64,000 nt of DNA from Vallitaleaceae bacterium 9-2. Lineage in GTDB: Bacteria; Bacillota; Clostridia; Lachnospirales; Vallitaleaceae. Location of the stretch: positions 3,286,001 to 3,350,000 of the forward strand of contig CP121691.1 in the NCBI GenBank assembly GCA_038396585.1, read 5' to 3'. Below, in pieces: positions 55,026 through 64,000 of this stretch. How positions within the stretch are numbered: the first letter of the stretch is position 1; every line of letters starts with the position of its first letter. The notes under the pieces were generated by a model. It was not told where the DNA came from. It ran no database searches and saw nothing but the letters and a program-made list of their open reading frames with translations. Made by a program: the position numbers and the translations under genes.

Positions 55026-56622
55026 TATGCTTATTGTAGATGACGAAATCATCGTTCGCAGAGGAATTAAAACCGCAATTGAATGGAGTTCTTATGGAAT
55101 CTGTATTGTCGGCGAAGCGAAAAACGGAAAAGAGGCTCTCGAAAAAGCTCTTGAGTTACAACCGCATATTGTTGTTACCGATGTGCGCATGCCGATTATG
55201 GATGGTCTTGAATTTGCACGCAATCTAAAGGAAGCTCTTCCCAACACCAAAATCGTAATTTTAAGCGGATATGATGATTTTGAGTATGCCAAACAGGCCA
55301 TTCGCATTAACGTGGATGAATATGTTCTTAAACCTTTTGGAAGCGAAGAACTTCTAAACCTTATTTTGAAGTTAAAAAACAAAATTCTTCAAGAGCAGCA
55401 TCATCACGAAAATGCTCTAAGAACCCAATCTCTCATCGAAGAAAATCGTTTACTACTTCAATCAAAGTTAATTCTAAGTTTATTAAAAGAATCCTATGAT
55501 GACTATACCTATATTCAAAAAAAAGCCGAACTTGTTCAACTAGATATAAGCGGTCCCATGTATCAAGTCATCATTATCGATATTGATGATCAATATATTA
55601 TAATGGAAGACTTACCTGCCAAAGACAGTGAAGCCCTCAAAAAATCCGTATTAAATATTGCCTCTTCTGTCATCCAAAAACATTTTCAGTGCGCTTTTTG
55701 TATTAGTGAATTCAACTATTTTGTCGGGCTAATTAATACAAAGAATAATGCAACCATGCATATAATTGATGTTTGTCAACAAATCAAAGAACAAATCCAA
55801 CAAAACTTAAAAATCACCGTAACCCTTTGTATCGGCAATGCTTATGCGCATATAAAAGATATTCCTCTGTCCTATAGCGAAGCACTAACGGCTCTTCGTC
55901 AAAAAATATATCAAGGAAAAAATGCCATTATCCATATTAAGCAGGTTAACGTTACTGACCAAAAAACCACGGTTTCAAGTTTAATTACACCGGAAAAAGA
56001 TTTACTCACCGCCCTTCAAAAAGCCGACTATCCACAAATCCAAGAGATTATCGCCAGGATGCTAGAAAACCTTGCCGGAAACTATGCGACAGAAGCTCAA
56101 ATCAAAAACTATTGCGCCCGCATCCTTTTATTATCCACAAACGCATTAGAAGTTATGGGCATTAACATTCGTCGCGATATGGGCAGTGAACTCAATGTAT
56201 ATGCACACCTAAAAAACTATGAAACAGTTGATGATATTCGCCATTGGATGGAACACTTGTTTTTCAAATTCATTGAAAGTATTGACCATTACAAGAACCA
56301 AAAATATAAACAAATCGTTCATGTTGCCATTGAATACATTAGCGAGCATTACACTGAAAATATCACGTTAAAGACCTTGTCCGAAGTCGTCTATGTAACA
56401 CCTAATTATTTAAGTAAGGTTTTCAAAGAAGAAACCGGACAGAACTTTATCGAATGGCTTAACAATTTTCGGATTGAAAAAGCAAAAGAGCTCTTAAAGG
56501 ATGTGCGCTACAAAACATATGAGATCGCCGAAAAAGTCGGTTACAGCGACTATAAGCATTTTTCGTATAACTTCAAAAAGTACACCGGCCAAAGTCCACG
56601 AAGCTATCGAAAAGATATATAG
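55018..56622 (+). CDS. YesN-type response regulator of the glycan operon
   Basis: A 534-residue protein with a receiver domain (VDDE at 7-10, Asp55 in VTDVRMP, lysine in YVLKPFG), a central region of about 280 residues, and a C-terminal AraC domain (about 430-532; ITLKTLSEVVYVTPNYLSKV and YEIAEKVGYSDYKHFSYNF, ending SPRSYRK). The start ATG overlaps the kinase end, with AAAGGAGA upstream. It probably activates the divergent transporter/glycosidase operon. A bidirectional terminator follows. Confidence 0.92.
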   Translation: MINMLIVDDEIIVRRGIKTAIEWSSYGICIVGEAKNGKEALEKALELQPHIVVTDVRMPIMDGLEFARNLKEALPNTKIVILSGYDDFEYAKQAIRINVDEYVLKPFGSEELLNLILKLKNKILQEQHHHENALRTQSLIEENRLLLQSKLILSLLKESYDDYTYIQKKAELVQLDISGPMYQVIIIDIDDQYIIMEDLPAKDSEALKKSVLNIASSVIQKHFQCAFCISEFNYFVGLINTKNNATMHIIDVCQQIKEQIQQNLKITVTLCIGNAYAHIKDIPLSYSEALTALRQKIYQGKNAIIHIKQVNVTDQKTTVSSLITPEKDLLTALQKADYPQIQEIIARMLENLAGNYATEAQIKNYCARILLLSTNALEVMGINIRRDMGSELNVYAHLKNYETVDDIRHWMEHLFFKFIESIDHYKNQKYKQIVHVAIEYISEHYTENITLKTLSEVVYVTPNYLSKVFKEETGQNFIEWLNNFRIEKAKELLKDVRYKTYEIAEKVGYSDYKHFSYNFKKYTGQSPRSYRKDI

Positions 56623-56643
56623 CTTAACAATCGCCATCAAAAA

Positions 56644-56669
56644 AGCAAGAGTAATAATTTACTCTTGCT
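56644..56669. terminator. Bidirectional terminator between the regulator and mgtE
   Basis: AGCAAGAGTAA and TTACTCTTGCT form a perfect 11-bp stem with a 4-base loop, flanked by A-run and T-run. It serves the plus-strand regulator and the convergent minus-strand mgtE gene. Confidence 0.9.
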
Positions 56670-56684
56670 TTTTTATATCCATAC

Positions 56685-58031
56685 TTACATTAATGCTTGA
56701 ATGAAGATTGTTGCCAGTCCAAGGAAAAAGAAAAATCCCAAGACATCCGTTACTGTGGTCACAAAAACTGCGGATGCCAAAGCCGGGTCAACCCCGAGTT
56801 TTTTCAATGTAACCGGTACAAAATAGCCAGCGAGGGTCGCCATAATAAGGTTAAGTAGCATTGCAACGCCAATGACAAGCCCAAACACCGGGTTGCCTTC
56901 CCAAATCAAGCCAAGCACCGCTACTAAAATCCCCAGAACGACTCCGTTAAGTACACCTACACTTATTTCTTTTTTTAGAATTTTTTTTGCATTTTCCAAG
57001 CGCACCTCTCCAAGGGCAATTCCTCGTACAATCAGTGTCAGCGTTTGCGTCCCTGCATTGCCACCCATACCTGCCACAATCGGCATGAATGTAGCCAGTG
57101 CAACCACTTTAGAGATTGTCCCCTCAAATAAGCTAACTGTTGCCGCCGCTAAGATGGCTGTAAACAGGTTTACAATTAACCAAGGAAGACGGCTTTTAAC
57201 AGACTCTTTAACTCCACCTGCAACTTTTTCACTCTCTTGCAAACCAGCTAATCGATACAAGTCCTCTGTATCTTCTTCCATTAAGATTTCCATAATATCA
57301 TCAACCGTAATAATTCCAAGCATTTTGTTGGCTTGATTAACCACCGGGATGATTAAATATCCATATTTTTCAAACATACGTCCAATGGTTTCTTGATCCA
57401 TATCGACCGGAACACTAACAACACTTTCTTTCATAATTTCACCTAGCTGTGTTGCAAAGGAACTTTTAATCAAATCACGTAGCGAGACAACCCCTTTAAG
57501 AATCCCTTGATCGTCAAGTACATAAATATAATAAAACGTCTCTGCATCTGGCGCCTCTTGTTGTAAATAGGTCAGTGTATCTTGAACTGTCATATGCTCT
57601 TGCATGGCTAAAAATTCTGTTGCCATGATACCCCCGGCTGTTTCCGGTTCATAGGATAACAACGCTCTAACCTCTGCTGCATCTTGGGCATCCATATTGA
57701 CTATAATGGAATTTTGTTCCTCTTCATCGATACTCCCTAATAAATCAACAAGTTCATCCGAAGACATCTCATCGACAATATCTATCTGTTTTTGTTTTGA
57801 AAACAGGGTTAATAATTCATATTTTTCATCATCTTCAGCTTCATCAATAATGCTTGCCACATAGGTTTCCGGTAACCGTTTTAATATTTCCAGTGGGTCT
57901 CCATCATACAAATGTATGGCATCCAAAACATCTGCAGGATGGATTTGCTCAACAATTAAATCCATCTGCTGTGGATTGGCAACCATTAATAGCTGAATAA
58001 TTTCGATATGATTTAATTCAATATTTTTCAC
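56685..58031 (-). CDS. mgtE: Magnesium transporter MgtE
   Basis: A 448-residue protein, usual MgtE size. An N-terminal superhelical domain (about 1-130, with YEPETAGGIMATEFLAM at about 126-142), two CBS domains (about 135-255) and five membrane helices (about 280-447, with GMGGNAGTQTLTLIVRGIAL) are in the normal order. It is a magnesium-gated magnesium channel of the cytoplasmic membrane. The start codon is GTG at 58031 behind GGAAGGAC. It lies 33 bp after glpK in the same direction but shows no functional link to it. Confidence 0.93.
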   Translation of the reverse strand: MKNIELNHIEIIQLLMVANPQQMDLIVEQIHPADVLDAIHLYDGDPLEILKRLPETYVASIIDEAEDDEKYELLTLFSKQKQIDIVDEMSSDELVDLLGSIDEEEQNSIIVNMDAQDAAEVRALLSYEPETAGGIMATEFLAMQEHMTVQDTLTYLQQEAPDAETFYYIYVLDDQGILKGVVSLRDLIKSSFATQLGEIMKESVVSVPVDMDQETIGRMFEKYGYLIIPVVNQANKMLGIITVDDIMEILMEEDTEDLYRLAGLQESEKVAGGVKESVKSRLPWLIVNLFTAILAAATVSLFEGTISKVVALATFMPIVAGMGGNAGTQTLTLIVRGIALGEVRLENAKKILKKEISVGVLNGVVLGILVAVLGLIWEGNPVFGLVIGVAMLLNLIMATLAGYFVPVTLKKLGVDPALASAVFVTTVTDVLGFFFFLGLATIFIQALM

Positions 58032-58064
58032 ATTTTTTGTCCTTCCTAATCGGTCAAATACATC

Positions 58065-59641
<1,577 letters not shown>

Positions 59642-59680
59642 CTCTCATCATCTCACGCCAATATTATGATTAATACATTT

Positions 59681-59710
59681 ATTGTACCACATTGGTTAAC
59701 TAAAATTCAA
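59681..59710 (-). promoter_or_regulatory. glpK promoter
   Basis: TTGAAT (59705-59710) and TACAAT (59681-59686) on the minus strand, 18 bp apart, just after the chvE-like stop codon. Transcription would begin near 59674 and give a leader of about 115 bases. Confidence 0.55.
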
Positions 59711-59720
59711 GCAATGCCTT

Positions 59721-60788
59721 TTATTCATCTAAAACCTCTTGACGTGTATAATATTTTTTCCCAACAAGTACCTCTTCCCAATTATCTTGATTGACTTCAT
59801 AGACATCTAAGGCTACGGTCATCACATCTTTAACCCCATTATGATAAGTCTGGGTTGCACTGGCACTTATATCTTTTTGTTCAAGTATCTGCTGACTAAT
59901 TTCTACTGTTTTTTTTGCAAGTTCCCGAACATCTTTAAAGACTGTCATACTTTGAACACCTTGTTCAATAAGTTTGATTGATGTCAGTTCTGCATCTTGT
60001 CCTGTGACAATAGGCAAGGTATCAAGGGTATACCCACTTTCAAGCAAGGCTTCAATCACCCCTCGGCTTACGCCGTCATAAGGAGCTAATACCGCATCAA
60101 TACGCTCTTTGGCATAATAATTATTCAACAAGCTTGTCATCCTACTCTTGGCAATCATCTTATCCCATCGAAGCGTATTGACTTCTTTTACATCAAATTG
60201 CTTGCTCTTAACAACTAGGCGCCCATCTTCAATATAGGGACGAAGAACTTTCATCGCACCATCAAAAAAATAGTATGTATTATTATCATCCGGCGAACCG
60301 GCAAACAACTCAATATACTTACTCTGTCCATCCGAAAAATCCAAATGATCAATAATGTAGTTTCCTTGAAGTTCACCCACGCGTTCATTATCAAAGCTAA
60401 CATAAATATCGACTGCATCCGAATTCATAATCAGTCGATCATAAGATACAATGGGAACTTTGAGTTCTTTGGCTCGCTTTAAGACCTCTGTCAACGAAGT
60501 AGAATCAATGGGAGCAATCACTAATAGATCGACACCTTCGTCTAAAAAATTATCAATCTGAGAAGCTTGGTTACCTACAACATCTTCTGCAAAGGCAAGC
60601 TTCGTCTCATATCCGATTGCCTCAAATTCAAGGACCGTATATTTTGCATCTAAAAGCCAACGCTCTGACGATTTTGTCGGCATCGATATTCCAACAACTT
60701 TATGTTCTTGCTTTTTTTGACAACCGATAAGCAAAAAAAGTCCGATTATCAAACATATAAAACTTAAGACATAGCGTTGTCTTCTCAT
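59721..60788 (-). CDS. Orphan ChvE-type sugar-binding lipoprotein
   Basis: A 355-residue protein with a lipobox ending FLLIGC (Cys23). It is a clear paralogue of the binding protein at 35638-36705: same length, [40 protein letters not shown], and an end (NWEEVLVGKKYYTRQEVLDE) that mirrors the other. No ABC permease or ATPase is next to it. It could serve the GguAB transporter as a second receptor or take part in sensing. It follows the hypothetical gene at 60800 by 11 bp and precedes glpK. Confidence 0.85.
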   Translation of the reverse strand: MRRQRYVLSFICLIIGLFLLIGCQKKQEHKVVGISMPTKSSERWLLDAKYTVLEFEAIGYETKLAFAEDVVGNQASQIDNFLDEGVDLLVIAPIDSTSLTEVLKRAKELKVPIVSYDRLIMNSDAVDIYVSFDNERVGELQGNYIIDHLDFSDGQSKYIELFAGSPDDNNTYYFFDGAMKVLRPYIEDGRLVVKSKQFDVKEVNTLRWDKMIAKSRMTSLLNNYYAKERIDAVLAPYDGVSRGVIEALLESGYTLDTLPIVTGQDAELTSIKLIEQGVQSMTVFKDVRELAKKTVEISQQILEQKDISASATQTYHNGVKDVMTVALDVYEVNQDNWEEVLVGKKYYTRQEVLDE

Positions 60789-60799
60789 CTTTACACCAC

Positions 60800-61195
60800 C
60801 TATATTCTACTTAGCTTTTCTTCCCAAATCTTTGTTTCTTCATATTGACCTGCAATGCTTTTGACATGGATATCTTGGCTAAATGCATTGAATTTGTTGC
60901 GTGTAAAAGCTGCCACTTTAATGACATCTTTATTTTTTGTATCTGTTGTTCCTTGCATTTGCTCCAAAAGAGCACCATCATTTACAATGATTTCAATCGT
61001 TTCTGATCGATATTCTTTTAATACTTTTAATAATTCCAAAACACCAAATAATCCTGCAACTACAGGCTTTCGATAATCATGATACAAAACATCTCCTTGG
61101 ACGAATTGGTCCTGTTCATTATAGATGGCATACTTAAAAACCATATCCTCTTGTTCATGATACGCCGGTGTCACTGCTAAATATACTTTTTTCAT
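60800..61195 (-). CDS. Hypothetical protein, 131 aa
   Basis: I do not recognise this protein. It starts MKKVYLAVTPAYHEQEDMVF and has three predicted beta strands, a helix (VAGLFGVLELLKVLKEY, about 46-62), a strand (IEIIVND) and a second helix, the order seen in RNase H-like folds, but without a clear set of catalytic acids. It has a good ribosome site (GAGGAGAAAA) and tight spacing (15 bp or less) with the GNAT gene upstream and the ChvE-like gene downstream, so it is likely to be a real gene in this operon. Confidence 0.65.
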   Translation of the reverse strand: MKKVYLAVTPAYHEQEDMVFKYAIYNEQDQFVQGDVLYHDYRKPVVAGLFGVLELLKVLKEYRSETIEIIVNDGALLEQMQGTTDTKNKDVIKVAAFTRNKFNAFSQDIHVKSIAGQYEETKIWEEKLSRI

Positions 61196-61210
61196 TCTTT
61201 TCTCCTCGTT

Positions 61211-61711
61211 TTACGATAGTATTCTTTCATATACCACAACATCTAGAACTCGATTAAACTTTTCTCCGACTTCTTTAAAATGCGCACACTGGAAGAATCC
61301 ATTTTTTTCAAACAAACGTAAGCTTCCCGTGTTTTCCTGACATATGACTGCTAAAAGCGCATGAAAGTCATGACGCTTTGCCTGGTTTATAAGATGTTCA
61401 AGGGCTTGTTGCCCATAACCTTTTTTTAAATGCTCCTGTGCAATATATATTGTTACTTCTGCCGTTTTATCGTATGCCTCTCGAGGTTTGTATCGATTAA
61501 GCAAACTATAGCCAACAACTTTGCCCTCTACAAGCAATACAAATGCCGGAAAACGTTCAAGCCCCGAAAAAGCCAACTTTTCCATCGCATTAGGACCTAT
61601 GGGTTCTATACTAAAAGTTGCTGTTGAATTTTCAATATAATAATTATAGATTTGCAGCGCATCCTCAATATGCTCTTGCGCAAAGTTTTGAATCTCTAGA
61701 TGTGTTTTCAA
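61211..61711 (-). CDS. GNAT N-acetyltransferase (phosphinothricin acetyltransferase-like)
   Basis: The start is taken as TTG at 61711, which has AAGGAG 9 bp upstream; another TTG at 61732 would overlap the previous gene. The 166-residue protein has the PAT/Bar-like N-terminus (ALQIYNYYIENSTATFSIEP, about 19-38) and the acetyl-CoA loop in QEHLKKGYGQQALEHLI (about 104-120; G-Y-G-Q in the RxxGxG position). It acetylates a small amine; the substrate is unknown. It lies 4 bp after the glycosyltransferase-like gene. Confidence 0.82.
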   Translation of the reverse strand: MKTHLEIQNFAQEHIEDALQIYNYYIENSTATFSIEPIGPNAMEKLAFSGLERFPAFVLLVEGKVVGYSLLNRYKPREAYDKTAEVTIYIAQEHLKKGYGQQALEHLINQAKRHDFHALLAVICQENTGSLRLFEKNGFFQCAHFKEVGEKFNRVLDVVVYERILS

Positions 61712-61715
61712 GCAC

Positions 61716-62768
61716 TCATGCTCCTTGTCCAATTATTTTTTGTGCGATGTTCTTTGCATCATTCGGTACCGGATCATGAACCAATGAATGCATCTTAATG
61801 TTAAGGGCTTTAATGTCTAAATTACGTAGTTCACTAGGCTCAACTTTGAAGCAACGCCCTTCTTGTATTAACTTTTCTGTAATCTCACCATCTTCGATTG
61901 CATTTGCATCAACAACAGCAAATGGAACCCCTGATGTAAGGCACTCAGCAACCGCCGACCAGCCCGGCTTAATGATTGCAAGGGAACTTGCCGCGACATA
62001 GTCTTGGCTATGACCAATTCGTCTAGGTAGCTTAACCACATGGGAGTTCCCATCAATCTCAACATTCCCCGTTGCATAGACATGTCCCGCTTGAAAATCA
62101 ATGTTGATTCGCCCTAGGTTTGCAATCTGACCAATGGATAAAAAGCAACTTGGCCAAAACTTCGTTTTGAAGTCATTACTTGAGCCTCGATTTACTCGTC
62201 TAACGGCAAGGCCTACCTTTTCCTTTGGACATGTAATCTCAGACATATCATCTGCATACGCCAGTTCATAAAAAACATCCAGCTGATTATATGCATCCAA
62301 AAATGGTTGAGTTAATTCTTGGTCAATCCCCATCTTCTTATAGCGTTGATAGAACGTATAATTTGAAACACCGACAACTCTTACACCCAGTTTTTTTGCA
62401 ACATGGATACCCAAAATACTAATATCTGTAATCACTTCCACGACATTCATGGACTCAAGGCGCTTAACTTCTTCATCCACCGTTTGATTAAAGGTCTGCA
62501 AAAAGTCATCAATAGCCAAAATCGTCTTAGCTTGATCAAATTCAAACGTATAGGGCTTTATCTCTGTTCCAACTTCAGTTGTAACAACATCGTATGTGAC
62601 ACGCCCAGAATAATTCGATAAAAAAACTTTGGAGTATTCAATCTGATCTTTTCCGCAAGCAAGATAAATCGAATAATCCGAAGCTTCTAAAATGTGTTCA
62701 ATAATTGCCAATGATCGTGTAATGTGCCCAAACCCTGTATTAGATACATAATATGCTAATGTCTTCAT
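61716..62768 (-). CDS. GT-B glycosyltransferase-like protein (GT28-type C-terminus)
   Basis: A 350-residue protein. The N-terminus, LAYYVSNTGFGHITRSLAII (about 4-23), is the glycine-rich first loop of GT28/MurG-like and L-arabinokinase-N-type proteins. The C-terminal half has IIKPGWSAVAECLTSGVPFA (about 265-284), the usual nucleotide-sugar site of that fold. The middle keeps VSNYTFYQRYKKMG. No acceptor can be named. It begins a likely operon with the GNAT protein, the 131-residue hypothetical protein and the ChvE-like lipoprotein. Start ATG at 62768 behind GGAGGAAGAGG. Confidence 0.75.
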   Translation of the reverse strand: MKTLAYYVSNTGFGHITRSLAIIEHILEASDYSIYLACGKDQIEYSKVFLSNYSGRVTYDVVTTEVGTEIKPYTFEFDQAKTILAIDDFLQTFNQTVDEEVKRLESMNVVEVITDISILGIHVAKKLGVRVVGVSNYTFYQRYKKMGIDQELTQPFLDAYNQLDVFYELAYADDMSEITCPKEKVGLAVRRVNRGSSNDFKTKFWPSCFLSIGQIANLGRINIDFQAGHVYATGNVEIDGNSHVVKLPRRIGHSQDYVAASSLAIIKPGWSAVAECLTSGVPFAVVDANAIEDGEITEKLIQEGRCFKVEPSELRNLDIKALNIKMHSLVHDPVPNDAKNIAQKIIGQGA

Positions 62769-62840
62769 TCCTCTTCCTCCTTATACGTCTGTGTTCTTTG
62801 TTCTTTATTATATCATACCGCCTCTTAGTGTTCTAGTACA

Positions 62841-62889
62841 AAAAAAGGGCTATTACATTAGCCATAATCCTTGACTAATGCAACAACCC
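62841..62889 (-). terminator. Terminator of the thioredoxin gene
   Basis: GGGTTGTTGCATTAG and CTAATGTAATAGCCC (minus strand) pair over most of 15 positions around a 13-base loop, followed by a run of seven T. It lies 24 bp after the trxA stop. Confidence 0.75.
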
Positions 62890-62912
62890 GTCTGATGTCA
62901 CACCACTCTATT

Positions 62913-63230
62913 TTATAAATGTGCGTTTAATTTTGACTCTAATGTCGCTTTTGGAACTGCTCCAACGATTGTATCTACTACTTCACCATTTTTAAAGATT
63001 AATAGTGTAGGGATACTCATTACGCGATATGTTTGTGCTGTTGTGCCATTTGCATCAACATCTAATTTAGCCACTTTTGCTTTACCTTCAAATTCAGTTG
63101 CCATTTGTTCAACGGATGGAGCAATCATTTTACATGGTCCACACCAGTCTGCATAAAAGTCAACCAATACCGGTACGTCAGATTTTAATACTTCATTTTC
63201 AAATGTTGCATCTGTTAATTGTAATGCCAT
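62913..63230 (-). CDS. trxA: Thioredoxin
   Basis: The start is the ATG at 63230 behind AAGGAGGAAA (105 aa, the standard length). It has [20 protein letters not shown] (about 22-41) with the intact WCGPC redox site and the cis-proline loop [12 protein letters not shown] (about 73). It reduces disulfides in cytoplasmic proteins, receiving electrons from thioredoxin reductase, which is not in the window. A strong promoter lies at 63288-63316 and a terminator follows. Confidence 0.95.
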   Translation of the reverse strand: MALQLTDATFENEVLKSDVPVLVDFYADWCGPCKMIAPSVEQMATEFEGKAKVAKLDVDANGTTAQTYRVMSIPTLLIFKNGEVVDTIVGAVPKATLESKLNAHL

Positions 63231-63287
63231 TATAATTTCCTCCTTAAAAATCATTGTTCATGATTTGCTATTTTCACGATTGATATC

Positions 63288-63316
63288 ATTATATTACGTT
63301 TTTACAATATAGTCAA
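63288..63316 (-). promoter_or_regulatory. trxA promoter
   Basis: TTGACT (63311-63316) and TATAAT (63288-63293) on the minus strand with a 17-bp spacer, about 58 bp before the trxA start. Confidence 0.85.
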
Positions 63317-63330
63317 CCCCTTTTTAAGGA

Positions 63331-63359
63331 TTGCTTTCAATTTTTACATCTGATAGAAT
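63331..63359 (+). promoter_or_regulatory. Promoter of the CPBP protease gene
   Basis: TTGCTT (63331-63336) and TAGAAT (63354-63359), 17 bp apart, 32 bp upstream of the ATG. It is back-to-back with the trxA promoter. Confidence 0.6.
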
Positions 63360-63390
63360 AGAATAAAAAACTTAAAAACGGAGGCACATT

Positions 63391-64000
63391 ATGTATTCAA
63401 CCATTCGCGGAAACCGCTTCTCTCTTTTTTTTCTTATATTTTATTTATCCGGCAGCTTTCTTGTGATGAGCTTATTGGCTATTGTCTATCCACCCATTAA
63501 AGACAACATCCTCTTAAGTATTGCAGCTACACAGCTTATTCTCGTATTTTTACCTACGATTCTTTATTTGCTTTTTGTCAAGCTTCCTATCACAAAAACT
63601 CTACGATTATACCCGACTAAACCTATCAATCTACTCTTTTCGTTTTTGATTGGTTTTTTAAGCATACCTACCGTTATGCTCATTAATTTACTCAGCCAAT
63701 TTATTGTTAGCCCCGTAATTAATGAGACGCTTAAGTCCCTACCTTCTGAACCCTTTGGATATTCACTACTGGTTATTGCTGTATTCCCTGCAATTTTTGA
63801 AGAAATGGCAACCCGTGGAATATTCTTAAGCCATTATCGTCATACACGCATATTGACAGCTTCATTAATGAGCGGCTTGTTCTTTGGCATCATTCACATG
63901 AATTTGAATCAATTTTTATATGCATTCTTTTTGGGAACACTCTTTTCGATTATTCTGCATATAACCGGTTCAATCATCTGTCCAATGATTATGCATTTTG
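63391..64000 (+). CDS. CPBP-family intramembrane metalloprotease, 3' end beyond the window
   Basis: The plus strand is open from ATG 63391 (GGAGG 7 bp upstream) to the end of the window. The first 200 residues contain about five membrane helices and the CPBP motifs: EE in FEEMATRGIF (about residue 136, ExxxR form), FFGIIHMNLNQF (about 165, with the metal-binding histidine) and the following FLYAFFLG. The fourth conserved motif lies near the right edge (PMIMH). Related proteins process prenylated or self-immunity peptides; in Firmicutes many have no known substrate. It does not seem linked to the thioredoxin gene, from which it diverges. Confidence 0.85.
   Translation, partial: MYSTIRGNRFSLFFLIFYLSGSFLVMSLLAIVYPPIKDNILLSIAATQLILVFLPTILYLLFVKLPITKTLRLYPTKPINLLFSFLIGFLSIPTVMLINLLSQFIVSPVINETLKSLPSEPFGYSLLVIAVFPAIFEEMATRGIFLSHYRHTRILTASLMSGLFFGIIHMNLNQFLYAFFLGTLFSIILHITGSIICPMIMHF

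Noticed and set aside
56872-57336. 154-codon plus-strand frame
   Set aside because: Antisense to the membrane part of mgtE, with no start signal.

Overview
The window is a low-GC segment of an anaerobic, spore-former-like Firmicute, most probably a Lachnospirales/Vallitalea-type Clostridium relative. This is inferred from AGGAGG ribosome sites, lipobox substrate-binding proteins, YesM/YesN two-component pairs, a preQ1 riboswitch and cyclic-di-GMP proteins. Almost all genes lie on the minus strand. No tRNA, rRNA, CRISPR array, phage or insertion sequence was seen. Two genes run off the edges: an APC amino-acid permease on the left and a CPBP membrane protease on the right.

Layout. 1-4.3 kb: SorC regulator, Zn-alcohol dehydrogenase and a class I aldolase, with a pair of inverted operators around the aldolase promoter. 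4.4-8.3 kb: a tRNA-queuosine mannosyltransferase homologue, small stress/ligand-binding proteins, a WYL regulator and YaaA. 8.3-14.2 kb: the hexuronate operon uxaB-uxaA-uxaC with a divergent AraC regulator and a strong terminator. 14.2-16.7 kb: an HDOD protein, a small radical SAM protein and a YhhQ/QueT-type queuosine-precursor transporter behind a preQ1-I riboswitch. 16.7-21.2 kb: one 1486-codon protein that joins a CE12-like SGNH esterase, SLH-like repeats and a GH2 glycosidase. 21.2-26.8 kb: diguanylate cyclase, HD-GYP protein, MATE pump and a DUF975 membrane protein. 26.9-37.7 kb: a ChvE-GguA-GguB type monosaccharide ABC transporter followed by an extra sugar-binding lipoprotein, histidine kinase, response regulator and an unusual membrane-anchored protein with two tandem sugar-binding domains. 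37.7-39.7 kb: esterase and a second diguanylate cyclase. 39.7-56.6 kb: a ten-gene glycan operon (MalE/F/G-type transporter, GH2 beta-mannosidase, RidA, D-threonine-aldolase-like enzyme, N-acyl-D-amino-acid deacylase, GH4, GlcNAc-type kinase, GH20) with a divergent YesM/YesN pair. 56.6-64 kb: MgtE, glycerol kinase with an attenuator-like leader, an orphan ChvE paralogue, a small operon of a glycosyltransferase-like protein, GNAT and a hypothetical protein, thioredoxin and the partial CPBP protease.

Together the genes describe a plant- or host-glycan degrader. Oligosaccharides are imported by ABC systems, cut inside the cell by glycosidases without visible signal peptides, and uronates enter the Ashwell route. 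Sensing is done by AraC regulators and by sugar-binding-protein/kinase/regulator sets. The most unusual points are the CE12-SLH-GH2 fusion, the coupling of D-amino-acid enzymes to a mannose/GlcNAc glycan operon, the tandem sugar-binding sensor, and the two queuosine loci within 12 kb.
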